Shown: one piece after another, positions 15,894 to 23,824 of the stretch
Layout of the letters: every line of letters starts with the position of its first letter
Numbering within the stretch: the stretch's first letter is position 1
Position numbers and translations under genes: made by a program
The notes under the pieces: generated by a model
The model's input: the letters and a program-made list of their open reading frames with translations, nothing else
Told to the model about the DNA's origin: nothing
The model's database searches: none
Assembly: GCF_015209585.1 (NCBI RefSeq)
Contig: NZ_JADEYR010000001.1
Coordinates: forward strand, 434,001 to 498,000
Source of the DNA: Brachybacterium epidermidis
Lineage (GTDB): Bacteria; Actinomycetota; Actinomycetes; Actinomycetales; Dermabacteraceae
Reading direction: 5' to 3'
DNA length: 64,000 nucleotides

Positions 15894-16304
15894 ATGACCC
15901 ATCACGTCGCATCAATGCTTCAGACCTACCCGAAGGACCTCGGCACCATCGACCAGCAGAAGCTCGCCGAATGCATCGAGGCCTGCTTCGAGTGCGCCCA
16001 GACCTGCACCGCCTGCGCGGACGCCTGCCTGGCCGAAGACATGGTGGCGGAGCTGACCCAGTGCATCCGCCTGAACCAGGACTGCGCCGACGTCTGCGAG
16101 ACGACCGGCCGGGTCCTGTCCCGTCAGACGGGCAATAACGTCGCCCTCAACCGTGCACTGCTCGAGGCATGTCAGGCGGCGTGCCGCTCCTGCGCCGAGG
16201 AGTGCGAGAAGCACGCCGGCATGCACGAGCACTGCAAGGTCTGCGCCGACGCCTGCCGACGCTGCGAGCAGGCCTGTGCAGAGCTGTTGGCCTCGATCAG
16301 CTGA
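15894..16304 (+). CDS. Cysteine-rich four-helix copper storage protein (Csp3-like)
   Basis: 136 residues, no signal peptide, 16 or more cysteines arranged in C-x2/3-C pairs along four amphipathic helices: C-I-E-A-C-F-E-C-A-Q-T-C, C-A-D-A-C, C-I-R-L-N-Q-D-C-A-D-V-C, C-Q-A-A-C-R-S-C-A-E-E-C, and a His-rich C-terminal H-A-G-M-H-E-H-C-K-V-C-A-D-A-C. This is the DUF326/Csp pattern; such bundles line their core with Cys thiolates and store many Cu(I) ions in the cytosol. AGGAG lies 8 bases before the ATG. It is the storage arm of the copper island. Confidence 0.93.
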   Translation: MTHHVASMLQTYPKDLGTIDQQKLAECIEACFECAQTCTACADACLAEDMVAELTQCIRLNQDCADVCETTGRVLSRQTGNNVALNRALLEACQAACRSCAEECEKHAGMHEHCKVCADACRRCEQACAELLASIS

Positions 16305-16323
16305 TACCGCTGCCTCTGCACGT

Positions 16324-16358
16324 AGAGGGAGCCCCGACCGTTGGTCGAGGCTCCCTCT
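16324..16358. terminator. Terminator between csp and NlpC/P60 gene
   Basis: A 10-bp perfect stem AGAGGGAGCC / GGCTCCCTCT, extended by CGACC/GGTCG in the inner part, placed between convergent genes. It can serve both strands. Confidence 0.8.
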
Positions 16359-16380
16359 GCGCGGGCGTTGCGACCTGCGG

Positions 16381-17214
16381 TCAGCGGAAGGTGACGAAGG
16401 TCGGCGAACCCCAGATGGTGCGCTCGCTGACGGAGCCCTTGCTGTTGCCGGCGTCGATCACCGTGTTGCCGCCCGCGTAGATCCCGAGGTGGCCGGGCCA
16501 CACCACGAGGTCGCCGGGCTGGGCCTCGGACTTCGAGATCGTGGTGCCGGCCGCGACCTGCTGCGACGAGGTGCGGGGCAGGTCGATGCCGGCCTGCGCG
16601 TACGCGTACGAGGTCAGCCCCGAGCAGTCGAAGCTGACACCCGGCTTGGAGGTCCCCCACGAGTACGAGACCCCGACCTGGCTGCGCGCGGCGTCGACGA
16701 TCGTCTGCTGAGAATTCGTCGCAGAGTGCGCCGGAGCCGGAGCAGACGTTCCGCCGGTAGAGATCGAAGCGCCCCCGCCGTTCAGTGCACCGCGGGTCTG
16801 CGGGCCCACGACCCCGTCGATCTTCAGGTCGTGCGAGCGCTGGAAGTCCTTCACGGCCCCATGGGTGAGCCGACCGAACTTGCCGTCCACGGACAGTGAG
16901 GCACCGTGCTCGTTCAGTGCCGTCTGGAGCTGCTCCACGGCAGAACCATGGGAACCCCACCGCAGCTTCTCGGCCCCCAACGCAGACGTCGCATGTGCAG
17001 GGGCCGGCGTCGCCGGCGCGGCAGCCTGTGCAGTAACGGCAGGTGCAGCGGGCAACGCGGCAGGGGCGGCCTGTGCGGGGCCCGCGAGCAGCGCGGATCC
17101 GAGGACGACCGTGCCGAGCACAGCGGCACCGCCCGTGCCCCGCAGAGCCCGACCAGCGATCCCTACGGGCGTGACTGCTCGGCCGACGGCCCGATGGGTG
17201 TTGTTCTGGGACAT
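16381..17214 (-). CDS. Secreted NlpC/P60 endopeptidase with peptidoglycan-binding domain
   Basis: 277 residues. Signal peptide to A-Q-A-A-P, an Ala/Pro linker, a PG_binding_1 domain (L-R-W-G-S-H-G-S-A-V-E-Q-L-Q through G-P-Q-T-R-G-A-L, about 75-140), then an NlpC/P60 domain with the catalytic Cys in F-D-C-S-G-L-T, His in P-G-H-L-G-I-Y and a polar third residue in V-I-D-A. It should cleave cell-wall stem peptides. ATG 17214 has TTAAGGAG 8 bases upstream; the frame is open to 17313. It may be a passenger or ancestral chromosomal gene inside the island. Confidence 0.92.
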   Translation of the reverse strand: MSQNNTHRAVGRAVTPVGIAGRALRGTGGAAVLGTVVLGSALLAGPAQAAPAALPAAPAVTAQAAAPATPAPAHATSALGAEKLRWGSHGSAVEQLQTALNEHGASLSVDGKFGRLTHGAVKDFQRSHDLKIDGVVGPQTRGALNGGGASISTGGTSAPAPAHSATNSQQTIVDAARSQVGVSYSWGTSKPGVSFDCSGLTSYAYAQAGIDLPRTSSQQVAAGTTISKSEAQPGDLVVWPGHLGIYAGGNTVIDAGNSKGSVSERTIWGSPTFVTFR

Positions 17215-17416
17215 GGTTCTGCTCCTTAAGTTCCCCTCCTCGAGACGGGAGGGAGTCGATGACTTCGTCAGTGCCACAGCGACAGCGGAGCGAGCAACGA
17301 GGCGACGGCTCATGTCGTGGGCGGCGAGATCAACCTACGGCCCTGACCAGCCCCACAGAACAACGATGGGAGGGTCCACCGAAGGATTTAGCCGATCCTT
17401 GACTCCACAGCCGTGC

Positions 17417-17433
17417 ATACCCCCGGGGGGTAG
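17417..17433. promoter_or_regulatory. Second CsoR-type operator, orphan
   Basis: ATACCCCCGGGGGGTA is identical over 16 bases to the operator in the copZ promoter. It lies 203 bp upstream of the NlpC/P60 start on the minus strand and about 390 bp before the IS3 end on the plus strand. No intact metal gene follows on either side, so either the peptidase gene is copper-regulated or the target gene was lost when IS3 arrived. Confidence 0.65.
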
Positions 17434-17822
17434 GGATCGCCTTTGCCTTCGTTGGGCAGACTGTGGCTTAGGTGGAGCACGACGCCTCACGGGTCGGCGA
17501 TCCCGACGTCAGCGCGCCAAGGCGTAGCTTTCCTCCTGGCGGGCTGCGGAGATCACCGGCACGGGCGTCTCGTGCTGGCCCTCACCCCTGTAGGGAGCGG
17601 TGCGCTGCCCTCGGCGACTTCGGCGACTTCGGCGGCGAGGACCGGGCCGACTAGGTCCAGACATCGAAGAGCACGCGAGGAAGCAGCGCGATGAGAATCG
17701 CGAGCGCCACGGCGGTGTTTCAGATCATGCTCCGGCGGCCGGCGGCCGCGGCGGGTAAGGGCGAGTGCGTCGAGGGTCGACCGCATGCCATGATTCGGCT
17801 CATGGCAGTTGCTTCGTTGGGG
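17434..17822. other. Non-coding stretch between orphan operator and IS3
   Basis: About 390 bases without a credible gene. Short frames exist; one minus-strand fragment near 17643-17705 ends with a hydrophobic A-V-A-L-A-I-L-I-A-L-L-P run before a stop, resembling the tail of a membrane protein, but it has a stop just upstream and no start. A small CGGCGACTT(CGG) repeat is at about 17608-17635. Probably degraded coding DNA. Confidence 0.35.
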
Positions 17823-17870
17823 TGAAGCGCCCTGGGTTCCGTTCCGAGTCTCAGCAAGGAGAATCGGAGC

Positions 17871-18182
17871 ATGCCCAAGAAGTTCCGTCCAGAGCTGCGT
17901 GACCGTGCCGTGCGTATGGTCTACGACCGTCAGGTACGCGAGGGCGGTCCCCGTGCAGCATCGATCCGTGCGGTCGCCCCGCAGCTCGGTGTCGGCGAGG
18001 AGACCCTGCGGATCTGGTGCAACCGCTACGGCCCCACCGAACCAGCCGGCCCGGGAGAGCCGCTCGAGGAGGAGAACCGCCGGCTCCGGCGAGAACTCGC
18101 CGAGGCGAGACGCGCGAACGAGATCCTGAAAGCCGCCTCAGCGTTTTTCGCAGCGGAACTCGACCGCCCCACGACGAAATGA
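17871..18182 (+). CDS. IS3 transposase OrfA
   Basis: 103 residues. An N-terminal HTH of the IS3 OrfA type (R-P-E-L-R-D-R-A-V-R-M-V ... V-G-E-E-T-L-R-I-W) is followed by a leucine zipper (L-E-E-E-N-R-R-L-R-R-E-L-A-E-A-R-R-A-N-E-I-L-K). Near its end the sequence GCGTTTTTCGC (about 18144) offers a slippery T5 tract for -1 frameshifting into OrfB to make the OrfAB fusion. The stop overlaps the OrfB ATG (ATGA). Starts with a GGAG ribosome site. Confidence 0.9.
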   Translation: MPKKFRPELRDRAVRMVYDRQVREGGPRAASIRAVAPQLGVGEETLRIWCNRYGPTEPAGPGEPLEEENRRLRRELAEARRANEILKAASAFFAAELDRPTTK

Positions 18183-19093
18183 TCGCGTTCATCGACATGC
18201 ATCGCGAACAGTTCGGGGCCTGGGCCATCTGCCGCATCCTCGGTGCGACAGAATGTGGGTTCATCACCTCCCGCGGATACCGCGCCTCCAAGAACAGGAA
18301 TGCTTCCGCGCGCAGCGTTCGGGACGAGATCCTCATAGAGGAGGTGCAGCGGATTCACCAGGAGAACTACAGCGTCTACGGGGTCCGAAAGATGTGGCAC
18401 GCCATGCAGCACGCGGGATGGGACGTCGGCCGAGACCAGGTCGCGAGGCTGATGAAGATCGCAGGCCTCCAGGGCGTTCGCCGAGGCCGTAAGCCCGTCA
18501 CCACCCGCCCCGAAGCCGGAGACGATCAGCGTCCCGACCTCGTGGAACGGAGGTTCGTTGCGGACCGGCCGCAGCAGCTCTGGGTTGCCGATATTACCTA
18601 TGTCCGGATACTCACCGGATTCTGCTACGTCGCGTTCATCACCGATGTCTTCAGTCGGAGAATCGTCGGTTGGGCGGTCGCACCCACCCTCCACACGGAG
18701 CAGCTGCCATTGCTCGCACTGGAACACGCGCTCCTCGCCACCGGGGTGAGCCGGAATGTGAGCGGATTGATTCACCACTCCGATCGGGGCAGTCAATACG
18801 TCTCTCTCGCCTACTCAGACGCTCTTCTCGCCGCAGGTGTGAAAGCGTCTGTCGGCACCGTCGGCGATAGCTACGATAATGCTCTGGCAGAGACGGTGAA
18901 TGGCCTCTACAAGGCGGAGCTGATCTACTCCAAGCGGATCTGGGAGTCGGTCAGCGAGGTCGAGCTTGCCACGATGGGATGGGTCCACTGGTGGAACACG
19001 GCCCGGCTCCACGAAGCTCTCGACTACCGCACCCCAGCGAGCGTCGAAGCGTCCTACACTCACCCCACGACGACCGCGCCCGCGACCGTCTAA
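18179..19093 (+). CDS. IS3 transposase OrfB (DDE)
   Basis: 304 residues in the -1 frame relative to OrfA. The HTH_21-like segment (Y-G-V-R-K-M-W) precedes the rve integrase core with the DDE residues visible in W-V-A-D-I-T-Y, H-H-S-D-R-G-S-Q-Y and the Glu of D-N-A-L-A-E-T-V-N-G. It looks intact, so this is the one element here, with IS110, that may still be active. It may be translated from its own ATG at 18179 or as the frameshift fusion. Confidence 0.92.
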   Translation: MIAFIDMHREQFGAWAICRILGATECGFITSRGYRASKNRNASARSVRDEILIEEVQRIHQENYSVYGVRKMWHAMQHAGWDVGRDQVARLMKIAGLQGVRRGRKPVTTRPEAGDDQRPDLVERRFVADRPQQLWVADITYVRILTGFCYVAFITDVFSRRIVGWAVAPTLHTEQLPLLALEHALLATGVSRNVSGLIHHSDRGSQYVSLAYSDALLAAGVKASVGTVGDSYDNALAETVNGLYKAELIYSKRIWESVSEVELATMGWVHWWNTARLHEALDYRTPASVEASYTHPTTTAPATV

Positions 19094-19176
19094 CCACGGA
19101 ACGAAACCCAGGACGCTTCACGCTTGCGGTGCACTACTGTGTGGCTCTCAAAAGACCCCCGTCCCCGAGGAGCGAG

Positions 19177-19815
19177 ATGACCGCCTCTAGCCCTGCCGCC
19201 CATGCTGTTCCGCTGCCTGCCCGCCGCCCGGTGCTGGCCGACGCGATCCTGCCCCGCGCCACCGTGCTCACCGACCTGGCGCTCGTGCTCGCCGGCGCGG
19301 TGCTGGTCGCGCTGCTCGCGCAGGTCACGATCCCGCTGCCGATCGTGCCGATCACGGGGCAGACCCTCGGGGTTCTCGTCGTCGGGGCCGCGCTCGGAGC
19401 ACGCCGGGGCGCCGCGGCACTGACGACCTACATGGGTGCGGGACTCGCCGGGCTGCCGGTGTTCGCCGGGTTCACCGGCACCATTGCTGCGGTGGCCACG
19501 CCCAGCTTCGGCTTCATCCTCGGGTTCATCCCCGCCGCGTTCATCGCGGGCTGGTTCGCCGAGCGGGCCTGGGACCGCCGCCCCTGGCTGGCGATGATCG
19601 GCTTCGTCGCCGCCAGCATCGTCCCGTTCCTGGTGGGGGTTCCCTACATGGCCTACGTCCTCAACGTCGTGATGGGCGCCGGCTACGACCTCGCCGGGAT
19701 CCTCGCGGTCGGTGTCACCCCGTTCATCGCCGGGGGACTGGTCAAGGCCGCGATCGCCGCACTGGTGATCCCTGCCGCCTGGCGTGGGGTGCGTGCCCTG
19801 GACTCGCGCCGCTGA
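19177..19815 (+). CDS. bioY: BioY biotin transporter substrate-binding subunit
   Basis: 212 residues, about six membrane helices. The BioY signature is present: P-I-T-G-Q-T-L-G-V-L with P-L-P-I-V-P just before it, then the Y-M-G-A-G-L-A-G-L-P-V-F motif and the late L-P-like V-G-V-P-Y. BioY is the biotin-binding S component of ECF transporters and can act alone or with EcfAT, which is not in the window. ATG 19177 follows a GGAG site. Its natural promoter lies against the IS3 right end only 56 bp away, so expression may depend on the IS. Confidence 0.93.
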   Translation: MTASSPAAHAVPLPARRPVLADAILPRATVLTDLALVLAGAVLVALLAQVTIPLPIVPITGQTLGVLVVGAALGARRGAAALTTYMGAGLAGLPVFAGFTGTIAAVATPSFGFILGFIPAAFIAGWFAERAWDRRPWLAMIGFVAASIVPFLVGVPYMAYVLNVVMGAGYDLAGILAVGVTPFIAGGLVKAAIAALVIPAAWRGVRALDSRR

Positions 19816-19829
19816 GGCAGACTGGGGGG

Positions 19830-20786
19830 ATGGCAGAGACCTCAGATCCCCGCGTCGCCGTCTACCTCGACTTCGACAACATCGTCATGTCCTGGTACGA
19901 CCGGGTGCACGGGCGCAACGCTTACAGCCGTGACCGCCAGCGGATCGCGCAGGACATCACCGATCCCGAGATCGCGGAGAAACTGGCCGCGGCCACGGTG
20001 GACGTGGGCGCGATCATCGACTACGCCGCCTCGTTCGGCTCCCTGATGCTCACCCGCGCCTATGCGGACTGGTCCTCGCCGCTGAACGCCGACTACCGCA
20101 CCCAGCTGGTGGCGCGTGCGGTGGACCTGGTGCAGCTGTTCCCTGCCGCGGCGTACGCCAAGAACGGTGCCGACATCCGCCTCGCGGTGGACACCGTGGA
20201 GGACATGTTCCGCATCCCCGACCTCACCCACGTGGTGATCGTGGGCGGCGATTCCGACTACGTGCCCCTCGCGCAGCGCTGCCGCCGCCTGGGCCGGTAC
20301 GTGATCGGGATGGGCGTCACCGGCTCCACCGCCAAGTCCCTGGCCGCCGCCTGCGACGAGTTCGAGGCCTACGACCAGCTGCCCGGTGTCACCCGGCCCG
20401 ACAGTGCTGACAGCAGCCGCTCGCGCGGCGGCCGCGGCTCCGGGAAGGGCAAGGGCAGGAGCACCAAGAACTCCTCGGGCACCAGCGACGAGCACACCGA
20501 TCCGGTCGATGAGCCCAGCGGAGCCGTGGTGGACCCGGAGGAGACCGCGGAGGATCCGCAGGAGACGGCCTCCCGTCTGCTGCAGCGGGCCCTCCAGCTG
20601 GGCGATCGCGGGGACGGGGACTGGCTGCACAGCTCCGCGGTGAAGACCCACATGCGCCGCATGGATCCCTCCTTCAGCGAGAAGGCCCTGGGCTACAAGT
20701 CCTTCAGCGACTTCCTGAAGGCGAACTCCGACATCGCCCAGCTGGAGGAGACCGGACACGAACGGCTGGTCCGCTCCACCGAGTGA
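19830..20786 (+). CDS. NYN-domain RNase-like protein with LOTUS/OST-HTH domain
   Basis: 318 residues. The N-terminal NYN (PIN-like) domain shows the acidic metal residues in Y-L-D-F-D-N-I-V, N-G-A-D-I-R-L-A-V-D and V-I-V-G-G-D-S-D-Y-V-P-L. A basic Ser/Arg/Gly/Lys linker (about 195-245) leads to a C-terminal OST-HTH/LOTUS domain (about 250-318, D-P-S-F-S-E-K-A-L-G-Y-K-S-F-S-D-F-L). The pairing of NYN with LOTUS suggests RNA binding and cleavage. It follows bioY by 14 bp and may be co-transcribed. Confidence 0.9.
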   Translation: MAETSDPRVAVYLDFDNIVMSWYDRVHGRNAYSRDRQRIAQDITDPEIAEKLAAATVDVGAIIDYAASFGSLMLTRAYADWSSPLNADYRTQLVARAVDLVQLFPAAAYAKNGADIRLAVDTVEDMFRIPDLTHVVIVGGDSDYVPLAQRCRRLGRYVIGMGVTGSTAKSLAAACDEFEAYDQLPGVTRPDSADSSRSRGGRGSGKGKGRSTKNSSGTSDEHTDPVDEPSGAVVDPEETAEDPQETASRLLQRALQLGDRGDGDWLHSSAVKTHMRRMDPSFSEKALGYKSFSDFLKANSDIAQLEETGHERLVRSTE

Positions 20787-20948
20787 CTGCGAACATGTGC
20801 CCGGCCTGCGGGTACATGTGCAGCTGCGCGCTGGGGGTTGGCCTCCTGGATCTGCTGGCCCGCTCATTCTTCGACCATAGGAAACAGGCCGGCCCGATGC
20901 CCGTGAGAGCAGTCGTGACCTGCCCCCGACGGCGCTCAGCGGACGGCG

Positions 20949-21524
20949 TCACTCCTTCCAGGTGCCGATGACCTCCTCCAGCGGGACCAGCTCGGCCTGG
21001 CGGTCCTCCACCAGCTGGTCCAGCACCATTTCGCGGTGGTCGGGTCGCTCATCGCCGATCGCGTCGGGCACGATCGCGGCCCGGATGTTGTTGGCGTAGG
21101 CGTCCCGGGCGGTCTGGGCGATGCACGCGTGGGTGGACACCCCCGCGATCACCACCCGGTCCACGCCGAGATTGTGCACTCGCAGCAGCAGATCCGTGCC
21201 GAACCAAGCGCTGTCTCGCGTCTTCTCCAGCCGCGTGGTGCGCTCGGTGTCCAGCTCGTGGATCACCTCCGTGCCCGGGTCGCCTGAGAACAGGTAGCCC
21301 TGCTCGTCCTCCAGCATGGACAGGGTCCAAGTGGAGCGGTCCCGGCTGTGCACGGTGGTGATGACGAACACGGGCACGCCTGCCCCATCCGCGGCCTGGC
21401 GCAGCCGGTTGGCGGCCTCGGCCACCACGGCCCGGCGCTCCTTCAGCTCCGGGGTCTCGAAGAACGATTCCTGCAGGTCCACCAGCAGCAGTGCGTCCCG
21501 GTGCTCGGTGGGGGATGCGGTCAC
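20949..21524 (-). CDS. Isochorismatase-family cysteine hydrolase
   Basis: 191 residues. Catalytic triad positions of the family are visible: Asp in L-L-V-D-L-Q (residue 15), Lys in the E-K-T-R-D-S-A-W region, and Cys in G-V-S-T-H-A-C-I-A-Q preceded by a cis-peptide V-S-T. The subfamily hydrolyses isochorismate, nicotinamide or small amides; the substrate here is not determined. It lies 6 bp downstream of an alcohol dehydrogenase gene and is probably translated from the same message. Confidence 0.9.
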   Translation of the reverse strand: MTASPTEHRDALLLVDLQESFFETPELKERRAVVAEAANRLRQAADGAGVPVFVITTVHSRDRSTWTLSMLEDEQGYLFSGDPGTEVIHELDTERTTRLEKTRDSAWFGTDLLLRVHNLGVDRVVIAGVSTHACIAQTARDAYANNIRAAIVPDAIGDERPDHREMVLDQLVEDRQAELVPLEEVIGTWKE

Positions 21525-21530
21525 CAGGAA

Positions 21531-22715
21531 TCAGCCCTTCTTCGGCTCCAGAACCACCTTGATGCAGCCGTCCTGCTTCTTCTGGAACATCTCGTAGGCC
21601 GCCGGTGCCTGCGACAGCGGCAGCCGGTGGGTGACCAGATCGCCGGTTCCCAGCGGATCGGCCGAATCCTCCACCAGGTGCAGGAGCTCGTCGGTCCAGG
21701 AGCGCACGTTGCACTGGCCCATCCGCAGCTGCAGCTGCTTGTCGAACATGGTCAGCAATGGCATGGGGCTGGCCGCGCCCCCGTACACGCCGCTGAGGGA
21801 CACCGTGCCCCCGCGGCGCACCAGCTCGATGGCGGTGTGCAGAGCCTGCAGGCGATCCAGTCCGGCGTGCTGCATCATCGGCCGCGCCACCGCGTCCGGA
21901 AGCAGCGCGGTGGCGCGATGGGCGAGGCCGGCCACGGGGCTGCCGTGCGCCTCCATCCCCACCGCATCGACCACGGCGTCGGGCCCCCGACCGGACGTGG
22001 ACTCCCGGATGGCCTCGATGCCGTCCTTGCCCATGTCGAACACCTCCACCCCATGGCGGGAGGCCATCTCGCGGCGCTCGGGCACGGGATCGATGGCGAC
22101 CACTCGTGAGCCCAGGTGCAGGCCGATGCGCGCGCAGAACTGGCCCACCGGCCCCAGGCCCAGCACCGCGAGGGTGCCGCCAGCGGGGACGTCGGCGTAC
22201 TTCACGGCCTGCCAGGCGGTGGGAAGGATGTCGCTGAGGAACAGGTAGCGCTCGTCGGGCAGCTCGGTGCCCACCTTCACCAGCCCGTAGTCCGCGTGGG
22301 GGACGCGCAGGAACTGGGCCTGCCCACCGGGCACCTGCCCGTACAGCTTGGAGTAGCCCAGCAGGGCCGCCCCGGAGCCGTACTCGGTGACCTGGGTGGT
22401 CTCGCACTGGGACTGCAGGCCCGCGGTGCACATCGCGCAGTGCCCGCAGGAGATGGTGAAGGGGACCACCACCCGGTCGCCGGCCCGCACGTGGGTGACC
22501 TCGGATCCGGTCTCCACCACGATCCCCATGGGTTCGTGGCCGATCACGTCTCCCTCGCTCATGAAGGGACCCAGCACCTCGTACAGGTGCAGATCAGAGC
22601 CGCAGATGGCGGTGGAGGTCACCTCGATCACCGCATCGGTGGGCTGCTGGATGCCGGGATCCGGCACCTCCTCGACACTGACCTTCCGAGTTCCCTGCCA
22701 GGTGACTGCCTTCAT
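21531..22715 (-). CDS. Zinc-dependent medium-chain alcohol dehydrogenase
   Basis: 394 residues, MDR superfamily. Catalytic zinc ligands: C in A-I-C-G-S-D-L-H and G-H-E; structural zinc cysteines in C-G-H-C-A-M-C-T-A-G-L-Q-S-Q-C; NAD-binding L-G-L-G-P-V-G-Q-F. Length and the G-H-E-P-M-G-I-V motif fit the glutathione-independent formaldehyde dehydrogenase-like branch. Product specificity is open. The ATG is the first codon after a GGAGG-like site, and it heads a two-gene unit with the isochorismatase homologue. Confidence 0.9.
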   Translation of the reverse strand: MKAVTWQGTRKVSVEEVPDPGIQQPTDAVIEVTSTAICGSDLHLYEVLGPFMSEGDVIGHEPMGIVVETGSEVTHVRAGDRVVVPFTISCGHCAMCTAGLQSQCETTQVTEYGSGAALLGYSKLYGQVPGGQAQFLRVPHADYGLVKVGTELPDERYLFLSDILPTAWQAVKYADVPAGGTLAVLGLGPVGQFCARIGLHLGSRVVAIDPVPERREMASRHGVEVFDMGKDGIEAIRESTSGRGPDAVVDAVGMEAHGSPVAGLAHRATALLPDAVARPMMQHAGLDRLQALHTAIELVRRGGTVSLSGVYGGAASPMPLLTMFDKQLQLRMGQCNVRSWTDELLHLVEDSADPLGTGDLVTHRLPLSQAPAAYEMFQKKQDGCIKVVLEPKKG

Positions 22716-22804
22716 GATCCGGCCTCCGTTTTGGTGTGCGGGTGCCGATCCGATTCCGGATCCGGCTGCCCGAGCGTGCCCTCCACCTTAACGAGGGGGG
22801 ATGC

Positions 22805-23824
22805 TCAGTCCCTGAGCGTCGACCGAAAGGTCTGGGAGGACGGCAGTTCTCTGCAGGGCACCACCACCACGTCGTCCACCTTCCAGTCCAGCTCGCACAC
22901 CCGGCGGTGCAGCGCCTCCAGCTGCTCCAGCTGCGGAGCAATACCCGCGTGCGGCGCCACGAACAGCTCGACGTGCAACACGTGGCCCAGGTCCCTCACG
23001 CGAGCCGACGCATCGGCGACCCAGGGCTCTGCGAGCGCCCGCTGCTCCACCTCCAGGGTCAGCGGGTGCGGCTCGGAGCCATCGACCGTGCGGGCCTCGG
23101 TGTCGGTGAGCCCCGCGATGGCGGACCACAGGTTGTGCACGCCGTCCTTGATGATCGAGACCGACACGATGATCGCAGCCACGGCGTCGGCCCACCACCA
23201 GCCGATGCCGATCCCCAGCACGCCCACCACGGTGGCGATCGCGGTGCGCCAGTCGGCGCTGCCCATGTCGCCGTCGGCGCTGAGCACCTTGTCGTGCAGG
23301 TCCTCGGCGAGCCTCTTCTTCAGACGCCCCAGCACCACGGGCCCGGGGCTGGTGACCACCATGACCGCGATCATCAGCCACCCCGTCCAGATCGGCTGTC
23401 CGAAGATCACCATCAGCCCCACCGGAGGCCGCTCCACCCGGATCAGACCCATCGCGGAACTGATCGCGAGATAGCTGCCCATGCCCAGCAGGGCCAGAGC
23501 CGCCACCAGGTGCGCCACGCCGATCGCCCGATGGTGGCCGTATGGGTGCGATCGGCTCGAGGGGCGGCGGATGAACCGGGTGGCGACCAGGAAGGCGACC
23601 GGCGGCAGCAGGGACAGGGCATCCTCCGCCCAGGCGGCGCGCATGGCCTGGGACTGGCCGGCCACCAGCCCCACCAGCACCACGGTGGCGCTCACCCACG
23701 CGATCGTGATCCATTCCAGGCGGATCGCACGGCGCAGGGTCTCGCGCTGCTGCTCGCCCATCGCATGGTGCCCCTGGGCTGCGCCGTGCGCGCCTGTTCC
23801 GCCCGGGTCCGTGTGCTGTGCCAT
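22805..23824 (-). CDS. Cation diffusion facilitator family metal exporter
   Basis: 339 residues. A short His-bearing N-terminus is followed by about six membrane helices, with the CDF marker S-H-P-Y-G-H-H-R-A after the second, acidic residues in helices II (E-D-A) and V (W-A-D-A-V), and a C-terminal cytosolic domain of about 110 residues with several His. It should exchange a divalent cation (Zn, Fe or Mn) for protons. It begins on the ATGA that ends the upstream lipoprotein gene; with an ArsR regulator first in line, the unit resembles a metal-responsive efflux operon. Confidence 0.9.
   Translation of the reverse strand: MAQHTDPGGTGAHGAAQGHHAMGEQQRETLRRAIRLEWITIAWVSATVVLVGLVAGQSQAMRAAWAEDALSLLPPVAFLVATRFIRRPSSRSHPYGHHRAIGVAHLVAALALLGMGSYLAISSAMGLIRVERPPVGLMVIFGQPIWTGWLMIAVMVVTSPGPVVLGRLKKRLAEDLHDKVLSADGDMGSADWRTAIATVVGVLGIGIGWWWADAVAAIIVSVSIIKDGVHNLWSAIAGLTDTEARTVDGSEPHPLTLEVEQRALAEPWVADASARVRDLGHVLHVELFVAPHAGIAPQLEQLEALHRRVCELDWKVDDVVVVPCRELPSSQTFRSTLRD

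Larger units (their letters stand above)
17823..19120 (+). mobile_element. IS3-family insertion sequence
   Basis: Terminal inverted repeats: TGAAGCGCCCTGGGTTCCGT at 17823 onward and, complemented from 19120, TGAAGCGTCCTGGGTTTCGT, differing at two positions. Length 1298 bp with two overlapping ORFs, typical of IS3. No target duplication is seen at the ends. It forms the right edge of the accessory region. Confidence 0.9.

Noticed and set aside
17215-17340. c-di-AMP (ydaO-type) riboswitch before the NlpC/P60 gene
   Set aside because: A stem-loop and long leader are present, but I cannot find the conserved junction sequences; a covariance-model search would decide.
17809-19128. Target-site duplication around IS3
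   Set aside because: The 3-5 bases outside the repeats (TGGGG and CGCTT) differ, so none can be claimed.
18979-19176. Long N-terminal extension of BioY starting within IS3
   Set aside because: The extra residues come from the IS3 transposase 3' end in another frame; ATG 19177 has its own ribosome site.
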